From Ehretia macrophylla (lineage: Eukaryota > Streptophyta > Magnoliopsida > Boraginales > Ehretiaceae), in assembly GCA_037974665.1 (NCBI GenBank), contig CM075780.1, positions 1,398,501-1,462,500 on the forward strand: a stretch of DNA of 64,000 bases. Direction: 5' to 3'. The translations under genes were made by a program, and so were the position numbers. Below, piece after piece: positions 46,177-56,837 of this stretch (positions are counted from its first letter, which is position 1; every line of letters starts with the position of its first letter). The notes under the pieces were generated by a model, which saw nothing but the letters and a program-made list of their open reading frames with translations, ran no database searches and had not been told where the DNA came from.

Positions 46177-47681
46177 AAACGAGAAGTAAATCGAGGATCT
46201 CGATCTGAGACAATACTAGATGGAATCCCGTGAAGTCTAACAATCTGATCCAAATAAAGATCCGTCAACTTTGTAACCTCATCTCCCATCCTCATCGAAA
46301 TAAAATGAGCTATCTTCGTCAAACGATCCACGACAACCCAAACTGCATCATTACCCCTTAGTGTTCTAGGCAAACTAGTGACGAAGTCCATCGTAACATG
46401 CTCCCATTTCCACTGTGGTATAGCCAACGGCTGAAGCAAACCTGCTGGTCGTTGATGCTCGGCTTTCACCCTCTGACAAGTCAAACATCTAGATACAAAC
46501 TGAGCAACCTCCCTCTTCATATTATTCCACCAGTAATGTTGCTTCAAATCCCGATACATCTTGGTTCCACCGGGATAAATAGTGTACTTAGAATTATGAG
46601 CTTCCTCCAGAATACCTCGCCTCAAGCCCGGTTCATCGGGAACACATACCCTGTTCCGAAACTGAAGAATACCGTCCTCATGCAGTTTAAAGTCAGACTG
46701 ATCATTTGTGATCTGATCCTTGATCTTCTGAAGTTTAACATCAAGTTGCTGAGCTTCTCTGATCTGAGACAACAATAAAGGCTGAATACGGAGATGTGAA
46801 CACTTCACCCCAACCTGAGTCAACTCTGGTCTCCAATAAGTGAATTCCTCAAGAACCTCCCATTTCTTGACAGCTAAACAAGAGATACTCGCCTTCCGAC
46901 TAAGAGCATCTGCTACAACATTTGCCTTGCCAGACAGATAATTGATAGAACAATTATAATCTCCAAGAAGCTCCATCCACCTCCGCTGGCGCATATTCAA
47001 CTCCTTCTGTGAGAACAAGTACTTCAAACTCTTATGATCAGTGAAAATCTCGAACTTACTGCCCCACAGATAATGACGCCACTTCTTCAGTACGAAGACA
47101 ATTGCTGCCAACTCAAGATCATGAGTCGGATAATTCACCTCATAAGGCTTCAACTTCCGGGAAGCATAGGCAATAACTCGGCCATCCTGCATAAGAACAC
47201 ATCCCAAGCCCTCCTTGGATGCATCACTGTAAATAACCATATTATCGGTCCCCTCTGGTAGAGCAAGTATTGGAGCAGTAGTCAACCTCTTTTTCAACTC
47301 CTGAAACCCACTCTCACACTTCTCATACCAATTAAAGATAGTCTGTTTCTGAGTCAACTTAGAAAGTGGCCCAGCAATCTTCGAGAAGTCCTTGACAAAC
47401 CTACGGTAATAACCCGCCAAGCCAAGAAAGCTACGGACCTCAGAAACACTCTCTGGCCGTTTCCAAGACATCACCGATTCAATCTTAGTAGGATCTACAG
47501 AAATACCACTCTGTGTAATAACATGGCCAAGAAAAGATATGCGTTGCAGCCAAAATTCACATTTGCTAAACTTGGCAAACAACTGATGCTCCTGCAGCTT
47601 CTCTAATACAAGCTGTAGATGTTGTTCGTGCTCCGATTCAGACTTAGAATAGACCAAGATATCATCAATAAAGATTACCAC
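46140..47681 (-). pseudogene. pol: Reverse transcriptase C-half, RNase H, integrase N-half
   Basis: 513 codons. Residues 3-12 hold the reverse transcriptase active-site motif FIDD. RNase H spans about 148-262 with acidic residues D153, E190, D215 and D258 and the end motif 'NVVADALSR'. Integrase zinc-binding region at about 362-402: H362, C399 and C402 are present, but the second histidine position of the usual HHCC motif is Tyr (Y369, 'YTIYPGG'). The core has D432 ('VTMDFV') and D493 ('VSDRD'). The frame leaves the family pattern after 'LWEKLQQ' and stops, marking a one-base loss near 46,157-46,162. Confidence 0.9.
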
Positions 47682-47684
47682 GAA

Positions 47685-49718
47685 CTAGTCTAAATACGGC
47701 TGAAAAACCCGATGCATAAGATCCATGAATGCTGCCGGTGCATTAGTTAATCCAAAGGGCATAACAACAAACTCATAATGCCCGTACCGAGTCTTGAAGG
47801 CAGACTTCGGAACATCCTTCGTGCGAATCCGAAGCTGATAATACCCCTGCCTCAAATCAAATTTAGAATAGACTTTGGCTCCCTGAAGTTGATCGAACAA
47901 CTCGTCAATCAGTGGCAAATGATACTTGTTCTTGATGGTCACCTGATTCAAACCACGGTAATTAATACACAACCTCAAGGTACCATCCTTCTTCTTCACA
48001 AATAAGACTGGAGCTCCCCAAGGTGAAGAACTCTGCTGAATGAATCCCTTCTCCAATAACTCCTGCAACTGAGTCTTCAACTCCTTCAACTCAGCTGGTG
48101 CCATCCGGTACGCTGATTTAGAAATAGGTTGAGTACCGGGAATAAGATTAATCACAAACTCCACATCTCTCTCTGGCGGAAACCCTGGCAACTCCTCGGG
48201 AAATACATTGGGATATTCCCGAATAATAGGGACTTCCTCTAGCTGTAGCTTATCAGATGTCTTGTTGATCAAATAAGCTAGATAACCCGAACACCCCTTA
48301 CTCACCAACTTAACGGCTTTAGTTGCTGAGATAACAAAACTCGTCTTTGCACCCCGGTTCCCTACTACCTCAACTACAGGCTGATCTGGCAAACGAAACT
48401 GTACTACCTTGGTTCTACAGTTCAACTGGGCATCATACTTAGAAAGCCAATCCATACCCAAGATAACATCATACCCACGGATAGGAAATAAAATAAGGTC
48501 CGAAGGAAAATTATGCCCCTTAACATGTATTATACAATCCTTACATACTAAGCCAGTAACATACTTATCAGTCAAAGAGGTACTAATCTCAACCACATAA
48601 GGCAATCTTTCAGGTTGCAAATTAACACGTTGCACACAAGCAGGAGTAATGAAAGAATGCGTAGCACCAGAATCAACCAACACTTTAACAAGTTGATCAA
48701 GTATAAGGAAGTTACCTTCCATAACTGCAGTCTCCTCAGGCATCTCCTCTAAGTCAACTGCGTAGGCCCGAGCCTGAACCCGCTGCTGCTGCTGAGGTGC
48801 ACTGGCCGCAGGTCGGCCCTGATAACCATGAGTCGTTGTCCGACCCTCAGTCCTCGCATACCTAGGGCAATCCCTTGCCCTGTGCTGATTGCTGCCGCAA
48901 CCCAAACACGTCCCTGCTTTCACCCTGCAATCGGCCTCCACATGCCCCGTGCGGTTATAGTGTGTACACTGCGATGATGATGCACTAACACTGCCCCTAG
49001 AAGAACCAGAAGCTAAAGAAACAGCTGATCTAGCCTGCTGCTGCTGAGGTCTTACCAAACTAGGCCTGTACTGACCTTGAGGCTGGGCTGGCCTAAACTG
49101 GGACTGAACCTGATATGGCCCCTGCTGAAACTGAGGCCGATAGTAACTCTGCTGACCATGTGGCCTATAAGTACCCTGCTGTGCTGGCGGCCTGTACACA
49201 ACCTGCTGTACTGGAGGCCTATACGTACCCTGCTGATACTGCGGCTGATACGGCCTCTTACTGGGCTGACTAGAAACAAGCTGATCCCCCTTTCTCTTCT
49301 CTAGTCTAGAAGCTGTCTCAAAAGCCTCAGTGAAAATATCATACCGATTCAGAGCCATCATATCTTGAATCTCGGGCCTCAACCCCAACATGAACCTACG
49401 AGTCCTCCGCTCCTCGTCTGCCACATACTCCGGTGCATACCGGGACAATCGAGTAAATGTGGCCTCATATTGAGCCACTGTAGCATCTCCCTGTACCAAG
49501 GCTAGAAACTCTGCCTCTCTCCGTTCCCTCGAAATCCTCGGGACATACTTTTCCCGGAAAGCCATCAGAAAGGTACCCCAAACATAAGGAATACCCTGTG
49601 TCACCCAGCTAGTCCTTACCGTGCACCACCACTCCTCTGCCTCATCATCTAACAAATACACGGCAAAAGAGACTTTCTGCTCATCAGTATATTCAAGTGG
49701 ATCATAAATCTTCTCCAA
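47685..49718 (-). pseudogene. gag-pol: Gag, protease and reverse transcriptase N-half
   Basis: 677 codons. Retrotransposon gag domain at about 1-140 ('EAEEWW', 'FREKYVP'), then a Q/P/Y/R-rich linker (about 150-235). Two zinc knuckles: 251-264, where the second cysteine position is Tyr (Y254), and 271-284, an intact CX2CX4HX4C. Protease active site DSGAT at 349-353 and 'VILGMDWL' further on. Reverse transcriptase begins near 500 ('[16 protein letters not shown]', '[12 protein letters not shown]', '[10 protein letters not shown]') and is cut by TAG at 47,685, a few codons before the catalytic aspartates. Codons open in frame upstream to about 49,800 belong to gag. Confidence 0.91.
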
Positions 49719-49852
49719 CTTGCTAATCCATGCCTCCGCCTTCCTATCATCCGGCTCCCCCTGAAATCTCGTGGATGATATCCTAAGAACTCCTTCAGGG
49801 TACCACGCCCGTGGTTACCACCCTGAATATTCAGTAGCTGAACCTGCATAGC

Positions 49853-50026
49853 CTAATTTTGGGCAGCCTGCCCTGCTAATAACTGTGCTTGACTAGCCAC
49901 TAACTCTGCAATCCTCTCCATAGCTGCCCCTAATCGGTCATCATCCCTACCACGGCCCGGTGCCGCGTTACCCGGAGTCTCATCAGTCATCTCAGGCCTA
50001 CCTCTGGTTCTCGGTCGACCGGCCAT
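49853..50026 (-). pseudogene. gag: Gag N-terminal fragment
   Basis: 57 codons from the first ATG after the leader (begins MAGRPRTRGRP, then 'RIAELVASQAQLLAGQ'), ended by TAG at 49,853-49,855. The same frame continues ('AMQVQLLNIQGG') until the frameshift near 49,800. A short R/G-rich start followed by a helical Q/A/L-rich stretch is common at the start of gypsy Gag. Confidence 0.8.
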
Positions 50027-50283
50027 CTACTAATTAAAGAGTTAGCACAGGTTATAGCACGTAAACAGGTTATGAGCAACTATTATCACATAAACAACAA
50101 AGTCATATAAAACACGTAAACAAATTGATCACATAATCACATAAGTACTAAATCACATAATCACATAATCACATAATCATTTAATCATATTAATACATAG
50201 ATCACTTTTATTTCAATTCATACATACTTTCATGCTAAGACCATTACCCACATTCCGAGAATACCCCGGCTGACAACTAACAT
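50027..50283 (-). other. 5' leader of the gypsy element
   Basis: AT-rich, non-coding stretch between the primer site and the gag ATG. It includes a microsatellite-like run of 'atcacataa' words (50,127-50,185). The packaging signal would lie here in a working element but cannot be recognised. Confidence 0.6.
50127..50185. repeat. Short tandem repeat of 'atcacataa' in the gypsy leader
   Basis: About six 9-base copies, imperfect in the middle ('atcacataagtactaa'). Confidence 0.75.
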
Positions 50284-50297
50284 GAGCTCTGATACCA
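50284..50297 (-). promoter_or_regulatory. Primer binding site of the gypsy element
   Basis: The minus strand reads TGGTATCAGAGCTC, complementary to the 3' end of initiator tRNA-Met, six bases inside the 5' LTR end at 50,304. Confidence 0.88.
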
Positions 50298-51262
50298 CTT
50301 AAATGTCACGCCCCAACTCGACCCCTCCTATAATCAGTCAGGACGCAACAGAATTTTGGCAGGATAACGACAGTAAATAGGATACCGAGGCTCTAAACCA
50401 ACCTCAATATACATCATACATCAACTCCACAAACCATACAACAAACAACTCCTCAATAATAACAACATACATCATAACCATATTATACAATAAACATTCC
50501 TTGTTATAAGCCCCTGTTCCAACATAATACATGAACCTTTAATATACATTACCAAGAACATGTTGAGCCAATCTAACAACCTAATCATAAACAAAAGAAA
50601 GGCTACTAGGACAACATCAACTAATTCATTAACTTAATAACATCTTATACATTATAAACTACAAAGCAGATAAAAGTCTACTAAGTTAATTTACAAGATA
50701 ATAAAACATGTACGACATCACGGATAAGACTCTAGAACATAGGACTCATCCACGTAAGGCACGTTTTCCACATTCTCCTCTTCAAGAGGCACGTACTCGT
50801 AATTCTGCGAAAGTACACTTGTATGCATGCAATAATAGAGAGTGAGCTTATATAAAATAAGCCCAGCGAGGATCCGATAGATCTCGAGCAAGGTCTACTA
50901 AACTCCTTGGAATAATCCTTTGAGTCAGTAAACACACAATAACAACAATAATAATATCATCACATAACTATATGACCATTCAATAAAGGATACTCTAGTT
51001 GGTGTAGCTCCAAACACCATCACGATCATAACAGCCTTCTTGTGACTCCATAAACTCACGCACCCGGGGTACCCCCAATAGCCTCGCCCTCCATGACACA
51101 TACGTCATGCGAGCTGGAGGCAATCTCTGATAGTCATGCCGTTATCAACCCGACAGCCCAATGCTGCCCGAGAGGTGGCACACACATACCAGAGACCCAG
51201 CAATAATAATAAACATCAATCATTCACAGGAGGACAGTATAGCAGAACTGTTTATCTCCCGG

Positions 51263-51311
51263 CATCAATCATCAATCAATAATCATATTATCATCATAAT
51301 AATCATCAATA
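51263..51311. repeat. Imperfect ATC/AAT trinucleotide tract in the 5' LTR
   Basis: Counterpart of 43,834-43,882, offset by 7,429 bp. Confidence 0.75.
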
Positions 51312-52185
51312 GTCAATTAAAAAACAAAATAACTAAGTTAGATGACAAAGTAGGCCATCCAACCGAACATGTATTAAACACACAATCAAACTCTAAATTG
51401 CCCATCAACAACTCACAATTCAATCACTCAACCCACACCCAATCAACTAAGGCTCAATTCAATAATTTAAAGAAAGATAACCTAATTTCAAAAATTCATA
51501 ACCTACATTCTACTAATCCAAACAACTCCAAATCAGTTTCTATCACTCACCCATTCAACCAACTACATTAGCCCCCTCGGAAAACTACCATAACACCTCC
51601 AAAGCATGCCCGATAACCCTAAAACCCTAAGCTGTCAAGGCTGAATTTTCCGGATTTTCACCCAAACATCATAATTGAAAATTTGGCATTACAACGGTGC
51701 TACCACGTAATTATCAAACATTTAGAAATCGACGGCAATCGATTCTGATCAACACAACTCAATTTAATCAACATTGATCAAATTAATCAAATTTAAATAC
51801 CCGAAAAATAAAAATAATGCTACAACCGATAAAAACTCGTAGTAATACAACTAAATGATCCCTAGCATGCAAGGAGAAATAATCTACCATCAGATTAGAA
51901 TTCTAACGGTTCAATTTTCATTTATACGCAAAAATGCAAAAGACAACTTTTGAGATCTAGAATTTTTCTCTCACCTTTGATCCGAAGTAAAGCTAGGAAT
52001 GCGTGCAATAGGTGCCCAACAAGCGGAATCCAACCCGGTTTGAAAAGATTCGGAATTTAAATGAGTTTTCTAAGGCAAAATTACTTTAAAAATAAGTTGA
52101 ATAAAATCTCTTTTTTTTCCTAAGCTTTCACGGCTTCAAGGAGTTTGTAAATGTGGTGTTTTGCTTTGTTTCATTGTGTGTTGGT

Positions 52186-52194
52186 GATATATGC
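52186..52194 (-). promoter_or_regulatory. Possible TATA box of the gypsy 5' LTR
   Basis: The minus strand reads CATATATCA about 490 bases into the LTR; it is conserved in the 3' LTR near 44,756. Position and sequence suit an RNA polymerase II start, but this is weak evidence. Confidence 0.35.
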
Positions 52195-52680
52195 ATGAAA
52201 ATCAACAAGTCAAATGAAAGTCAAATTTGAAACTTTAGTATTTTTAGTGTTTTCTTGACTTTAAATGCATTTTAGGTGACAAGAAGTTTTACAATCGAAC
52301 AATTTCACCCGAGTCGGCTTAAAACGCGATTTTCACAAAAGTCGGTGTAAAAACCGTAATAAATTCTTAAGCCGATTTTAAAACCGTTTTCATCAAACAC
52401 AGGTCTATTAAAGTCCGTGGACTAGGTCTAGAAGGGTTAAAAAGACCAGCTATAAAATTTTAGCGGACGTGTTTCAAAAACACTATTTACTAAAAATCGA
52501 CGATAAAATTTCTCACCCCGTTTTTGATGAAAATTTCATGAATGCACATTTAGCACGTATTAGGAGTATTGATATCAAAATTATAACATTCTAGGACCTA
52601 TAGCAAATAAACAGGTCATATACACGCAAAACGAGACAAAGCACGTAAATCAAGTTAAAGCAGATAAGTGGGGTTTCACA

Positions 52681-52770
52681 TCACCCATCCTAGTACTACT
52701 CTCGCCCAAGCACGCTTAACTTCGGAGTTCTGATGGGATCCGGTGCATTAGTGTTGGTATGATCGCACCC
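52681..52770 (-). pseudogene. 5S rRNA fragment, unit 37 (5' part)
   Basis: First 90 nt of the 5S RNA (start site, boxes A and IE, and part of box C to about nt 90) directly next to the gypsy 5' LTR end. The 3' 30 nt and terminator are missing on this side. One difference at nt 17, shared with unit 35. Confidence 0.9.
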
Positions 52771-53327
52771 GTTATGTTGAGGGCACAATTCCTTTATGTG
52801 TTAACGGTTCACAGTCCCAGCCGAGAGAGATGGCCCATTCAAAAGGCCCAATGGGCTTAACGACAACCCATTCGCTTCAACAACGCAGCATCCTCACAAG
52901 ACGTGATATCGACACGTTGTAGGGCCCTCTAACATCCAGCGAGTCAGGTTGTCGTCCTTTTAACAGTTCACGACGTATGATCCAGGACGGAAAAACATAG
53001 CAAAAGAAGAAAAGTTGCCTGAAACTGATGAAAACGTTCAATTTTGGGCTCCAAAAATGGGCACAGTGAGCATGCTGGCTACCCCAGTCGTAGAGCTCTC
53101 AGAGAGCTTTGCAACGGTATGCTGTGCGCGGCGTAACTCCTTACGGATCAAAAGTTATGGGCAGCGGAGCGACGGAGACTTGGTCACAAACCCTACGCCC
53201 TCGGTTTGTGGGCCCAGCCTCTACGTGAAACGAAGTTGTCTTGCCCAATGTTCCGTGGGATTCAATAATAAAGATTTGGTGGATAAAGTATATTGGCAAC
53301 CCTAACTAGGGCAAAAAAAATTGAAAA

Positions 53328-53447
53328 GGGGGTGCAACACGAGGACTTCCCAGGGGGTCACCCATCCTAGTACTACTCTCGTCCAAGCACGCCTAACTTC
53401 GGAGTTCTGATTGGATCCGGTGCATTAGTGCTGGTATGATCGCACCC
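53328..53447 (-). rRNA. 5S rRNA, unit 38 (near consensus)
   Basis: 120 nt, three differences: RNA nt 36, 55 (box A) and 66. Confidence 0.93.
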
Positions 53448-54002
53448 GTCATGTTGAGGGCACAATTCCTATATGTGTTAACGGTTCACAGTCCCAGCCT
53501 AGAGAGATGGCCCATTCAAAAGGCCCAATGGGCTTAACGACAACCCATCCGCTTCAACAACGCAGCATCCTCGGAAGACGTGATATCGACACGTTGTAGT
53601 GCTCTATGATGACCCGTGAGTCAAGTTGTCATCCTTTTAACAATTCACGACGTATGATCCGGGATTGAAAAACAGAGAAAAAGAATAAAATTGGCCAGAA
53701 ACTGATGAAGACGTTCGATTTTGGGTTCCAAAAACCAGACCAGGGAGCAAGCTGGCTGCCCCCGTCGTAGAGCTCTCAGAGAGCTTTGCAACGGTATGGT
53801 GGGCGCCGCGTAACTCCTTACGAATCAAAAGTTACGGGCACCGGAGAAACGGAGACCTCGTCACAAATCCTACGCCCTCGGTTTGCGTGCCCAACCTCTA
53901 CGTGAAGCGAAGTTGTCTTGCCCAATGTTCCGTGGGATTCAGTAATAGAGATTTGGTGGATAAAGTATCTTGGCAACCCTAACCAGGGCAAAAAAATTGA
54001 AA

Positions 54003-54122
54003 AGGGGTGCAACACGAGGACTTCTCAGGGGGTCACCCATCCTAGTACAACTCTCGCCCAAGTACGCTTAACTTCGGAGTTTTGATGGGATCCAGTGCAT
54101 TAGAGCTGGTATGATCGCACTC
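54003..54122 (-). rRNA. 5S rRNA, unit 39
   Basis: 120 nt. Eight differences: RNA nt 2, 19, 29, 41, 60 (box A), 74, 98 and 120. Confidence 0.89.
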
Positions 54123-54679
54123 GTCAGGTTGAGGGCACAATTCCTTTTTGTGTTAACGGTTCACAGTCTCAGCCTAGAGAGATGGCCCATTCAAAAGGAC
54201 CAATGGGCTTAACGACAACCCATCCGCTTCAACAATGCAGCATCCTCACCAGACGTGATATCGACACGTTGTAGGGCCCTCTGATGTCCCGCGAGTCAGG
54301 TTGTTGTCCTTTTAACAGTTCATGACGTACGATCCGGGATAGAAAAATAGAGTAAAAGAAGAAAAGAGGCTTGAAATTGAAGAAAACATTCGATTTTGGG
54401 CTCCAAAAATGGGCACAGCAAGCAAGCTGGATGCCCCCGTCGTAGAGCTCCTAGAGAGCTTTGCAACGGTATGCTGTGTGCCGCGTAACTCCTTACAGAT
54501 CAAAAGTTATGGGCACCGGAGCGACGGAGACCTGGTCACAAACCCTACGCTCTCGGTTTGCGGGCCCAGCCTCTACGTGAAGCGAAGTTGTCTTGCCCAA
54601 TGTTCCGTGGGATTCAGTAATAGAGATTTGGTGGATAAAGTATCTTGGCTACCCTAACCAAGGCAAAAAAAATTGAAAA

Positions 54680-54799
54680 GGGGGTGCAACACGAGGACTT
54701 CCTAGGGGGTCACCCATCCTAGTACTATTCTCGCCCAAGCACGCTTAACTTCGGAGTTCTGATGGGATCCGGGGCATTAGTGCTGGTATGATAACACCC
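54680..54799 (-). rRNA. 5S rRNA, unit 40
   Basis: 120 nt. Differs at RNA nt 6, 7, 27, 72 (IE) and 97 (box C). Confidence 0.91.
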
Positions 54800-55356
54800 G
54801 TCATGTTGAGGGCACAATTCCTTTATGTGTTTACTGCTCACAGTCCCAGCCTAGAGAGATGGCCCATTCAAAAGGCCCAATGGGGTTAACGACAACCCAT
54901 CCGCTTCAACAACGCAACATGCTTGCAAGACGTGATATCGACACGTTGTAGGGCCCTCTGATGTCCCGCGAGTCAGATTGTCGTCCTTTTAACAGTTCAC
55001 GACGTACGATCCGGGACGGAAAAACAGAGCAAAAGAAGAAAAGTGGCTTGAAACCTGTGAAAACGTTCGATTTTGGTCTCTAGAAACGGGCACAGCGAGC
55101 AAGCTGGCTGCCCCCGTCATAGAGCTCTTAGAGTGCTTCGCAACGGTATGCTGTGCGCCGCGTAACTCCTTACGGATCAAAAGTTATGGTCACCGGAGAG
55201 ACGGAGACCTAGCCACAAACCCTACGCCCTCGGTTTGCGGGCCCAGCCTCTACGTGAAGCGATGTTGTCTTGCCCAATGTTCTGTGGGATTCAATAATAG
55301 AGATTTGGTGGATAAAGTATCTTGGCAACCCTAACCAGGGCAAAACAAATTGAAAA

Positions 55357-55476
55357 GGGGGTGCAACACGAGGACTTCCTAGGGGGTCACCCATCCTAGT
55401 ACTACTCTCGCCCAAGCACGCTTCACTTCGGAGTTCTGATGGGATCCAGTGCACTAGTGCTGGTATGATCGCACCC
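55357..55476 (-). rRNA. 5S rRNA, unit 41
   Basis: 120 nt. Differs at RNA nt 23, 29, 53 (box A) and 97. Confidence 0.91.
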
Positions 55477-56040
55477 ATCATGTTGAGGGCACAATTCCTT
55501 TATGTGTTTACTGCTCAAAGTTCTAGCCTAGAGAGATGGCCCATTCAGAAGGGCCAATGGGCTTAACGACAACCCATCCGCTTCAACAACGTAAAATGCT
55601 TGCAAGACGTGATATCGACATGTTGTAGGGCCCTCTGGTGTCCCGCGAGTCATGTTGTCGTCCTTTTAACAGTTAACGACCTACGATCCGGGACAGAAAA
55701 ATAGAGCAAAAGAAGAAAAGTGGCCTGAAACTAATGAAAACGTTTGATTTTGGGCTCCAAAAATGGGATAAGCGAGCAAGTTGGCTATCCCCGTCGTAAA
55801 GCTCTCAGCTCTCAGAGAGCTTTACAACGGTATGCTGTGCACCGCGTAACTTCTTGCGGATCAAAAGTTAATGGTACTGGAGCGACGGAGACCTGGTCAC
55901 AAACCCTACGCCCTCGGTTTGCGGGCCCTGCCTCTACGTGAAGTGAAGTTGTCTTGTCCAATGTTCTGTGGGATTCAGTAATAGAGATTTGGTGGATAAA
56001 GTATCTTGGCAACCCTAACCAGGGCAAAAAAAATTGAAAA

Positions 56041-56160
56041 GGGGGCGTAACACGAGGAGTTCCCAGTGGGTCACCCATCCTAGTACTACTCTCGCCCAAG
56101 CACGCTTAACTTCGGAGTTCTTATGGGATCCGGTGCATTAGAGCTGGTATGATCGCACTT
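56041..56160 (-). rRNA. 5S rRNA, unit 42
   Basis: 120 nt. Differs at RNA nt 1, 2, 19, 39, 94, 102, 113 and 115; boxes A and IE are intact. Changes at both ends weaken the terminal stem (helix I). Confidence 0.89.
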
Positions 56161-56717
56161 GTCATGTTGAGGGCACAATTCCTTTATGTGTTAACTGTTC
56201 ACAGTCTCAACCTAGAGAGATGTCCCATTCAGAAGGCCCAATGGGCTTAACGACAACCCATCCGCTTCAACAACGCAGCATCCTCACCAGACGTGATATC
56301 GACATGTTGTAGGGCCCTCTGATTACCCGCGAGTCAGGTTGTCGTCCTTTTAACAGTTCATGACGTACGATCCGGGACGGAAAAACAGAGCAAAAGAAGA
56401 AAAGTTGCCCGAAACTGATTAAGATGTTCGATTTTGGGCTCCAAAAAGGGGCACTGCGAGCAAACTGGCTGCCCCCGTTGTAGAGCTCTCAGAGAGCTTT
56501 GGAACGGTATACTGTGCGCCGCGTAACTCCTTACGGATCAAAAGTTATGGGCACCGGAGCGACGGAGACCTGGTCATAAACCATACGCCCTCGGTTTGCA
56601 GGCCCAGCCTCTACGTGAAGCGAAGTTGTCTTGCCCAATGTTCCGTGGGATTCAGTAATAGAGATTTGGTGGATAAAGTATCTTGGCAACCCTAACCAGG
56701 ACAAAAAAAATTGAAAA

Positions 56718-56837
56718 TGGGGAGCAACACGACGACTTCCCAGCGGATCACCCATCCTAGTACTACTCTCGCCCAAGCACGCTTAACTTCGGAATTCAGA
56801 GGGGATCCGGTGCATTAGTGCTGGTATGATCGCACCC
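56718..56837 (-). rRNA. 5S rRNA, unit 43
   Basis: 120 nt. Differs at RNA nt 37, 40, 44, 91, 94 (both box C), 105, 115 and 120. Confidence 0.89.

Larger units (their letters stand above)
45309..50026 (-). pseudogene. gag-pol: gag-pol polyprotein, broken (whole span)
   Basis: A single polyprotein frame ran from the ATG at 50,026 towards the polypurine tract. It is interrupted by TAG at 49,853-49,855 (codon 58), a frameshift near 49,795-49,805, TAG at 47,685-47,687 within reverse transcriptase, a one-base deletion near 46,157-46,162 in the integrase core, TAG at 45,904-45,906, and TAG at 45,421-45,423 in the C-terminal tail. The open pieces are listed separately. Codons after the last stop still read a chromodomain-like tail (EEATWE) as far as the purine tract. 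All domains are recognisable, so decay is moderate. Confidence 0.9.
43424..52680 (-). mobile_element. Decayed Ty3/gypsy LTR retrotransposon (Tekay/Del-like)
   Basis: 9.26 kb on the minus strand: 5' LTR (50,304-52,680), primer site (50,284-50,297), leader, gag-protease-reverse transcriptase-RNase H-integrase in one broken frame (50,026 to about 45,309), polypurine tract (45,294-45,310), truncated 3' LTR (43,424-45,293). Integrase after RNase H defines Ty3/gypsy. A C-terminal chromodomain-like tail and very long LTRs suit the chromovirus clade Tekay/Del; the clade call is by motif memory only. It inserted inside a 5S gene. It cannot make its own proteins: four in-frame TAG stops and two frameshifts. 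Confidence 0.9.
50304..52680 (-). repeat. 5' LTR of the gypsy element, complete
   Basis: 2,377 bp. On the minus strand it begins TGTGAAACCCC (52,680) and ends GGGGCGTGACA (50,304). The 50,853-52,680 part is shared with the truncated 3' LTR with scattered substitutions. Compared with the 3' LTR it lacks about 62 bp near 52,274 (bounded by 'tttta') and carries about 19 extra bases near 52,201 ('atcaacaagtcaaatgaaa'). The U3 start (52,600-52,680) has three or four degenerate units like the solo-LTR minisatellite ('aaagcacgtaaatcaagtt'). Confidence 0.88.

Noticed and set aside
50284-50297. TGGTATCAGAGC as part of a tRNA gene
   Set aside because: Only the primer complement is present next to an LTR end; no cloverleaf or A and B boxes of a tRNA gene surround it.
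43424-52680. Gypsy element as intact and autonomous
   Set aside because: Four stops and two frameshifts interrupt gag-pol, the 3' LTR is truncated and the LTRs have diverged by indels.
53297-53308. 'aaccctaac' words in 5S spacers and 'ataaccctaaaaccctaa' in the gypsy LTRs as interstitial telomere repeats
   Set aside because: Only one or two heptamers occur together, as a fixed part of the repeat, and not as a run of TTTAGGG units.
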